From NCBI GenBank assembly GCA_014871385.1, contig CM026423.1, positions 12,207,952-12,271,951 on the forward strand: DNA of 64,000 nt, in the 5' to 3' direction. How positions within the stretch are numbered: the first letter of the stretch is position 1; the number at the start of each line of letters is the position of its first letter. The DNA is from Ceratodon purpureus (taxonomy: Eukaryota; Streptophyta; Bryopsida; Pseudoditrichales; Ditrichaceae). The notes below the pieces were generated by a model. It ran no database searches and was not told where the DNA came from. It was given only the letters and a program-made list of their open reading frames with translations. Below are positions 63,944 to 64,000 of the stretch, in pieces. The position numbers and the translations under genes are program-made.

Positions 63944-64000
63944 GGCGTTGAATTGAAGCTCCTTGGCGCTCATGTGATTGAATCCTACAACAATATAGAA

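Noticed and set aside
1-64000. tRNA or rRNA genes, CRISPR arrays, bacterial-type operons
   Set aside because: No cloverleaf-compatible A/B box pair or rRNA core was noticed by eye, direct-repeat arrays are simple tandem repeats, and the gene structures are eukaryotic.

Overview
This looks like nuclear DNA of a land plant. The supporting genes are a plastid-type NDC1 (type II NAD(P)H dehydrogenase), NDHL/CRR23 of the chloroplast NDH complex, a mitochondrial TIM13, a trihelix factor and an F-box protein. Two Ty1/copia retrotransposons are primed from initiator-methionine tRNA. Several genes have many short, canonical GT-AG introns. Gene density is low and the spacers are AT-rich. I lean towards a non-seed plant such as a bryophyte, but that is inference and was not checked by any search. 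Layout: 0-6 kb holds a 941-bp foldback element and a complete 3.6-kb pogo-like DNA transposon with an intact transposase. 7-8.1 kb is a 1.1-kb MITE-like repeat with a second copy at 45.2-46.3 kb. 9.95-11.8 kb is a two-exon trihelix gene. 16.7-17.1 kb is a small Cys-rich ORF. 19.2-20.3 kb (minus) is TIM13, whose two short exons are easily missed. 21.2-27.5 kb is a young, intact copia element (Copia-1; the 235-bp LTRs differ at one base; TSD GTTAT). It carries, antisense between pol and the 3' LTR, a two-exon gene with a viroplasmin/RNase H1 N-terminal-like domain. 28.25-30.06 kb is a 1.8-kb TIR element. 31.2-35.8 kb is NDC1 (11 exons, 575 aa). 38.7-40.0 kb is an F-box gene and 43.6-44.2 kb (minus) is NDHL. 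47.7-48.3 kb is a SIN3-like PAH-domain ORF followed by half of the foldback family. 49.2-58.1 kb is an older, broken minus-strand copia (Copia-2). It is interrupted by a 2.4-kb CACTA element and by a 737-bp TIR element, and it also carries an ORF antisense to pol next to its 3' LTR. 58.9-60.5 kb (minus) is a seven-exon short-chain dehydrogenase. The last 3 kb is a cluster of MITEs. The housekeeping genes (plastid electron transport, mitochondrial import, SDR, regulators) show no operon-like logic and appear to be independent units separated by transposons. The most unusual recurring pattern is that both copia elements carry open antisense coding sequence at the same place, downstream of pol. 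In Copia-1 the antisense gene keeps a canonical intron, as expected if it is expressed from the strand opposite to the retroelement's genomic RNA. A second theme is a set of TA-flanked elements ending ACCCCTAA...TTAGGGGT, seen four times. All calls come from reading the sequence by eye; no database search was run.
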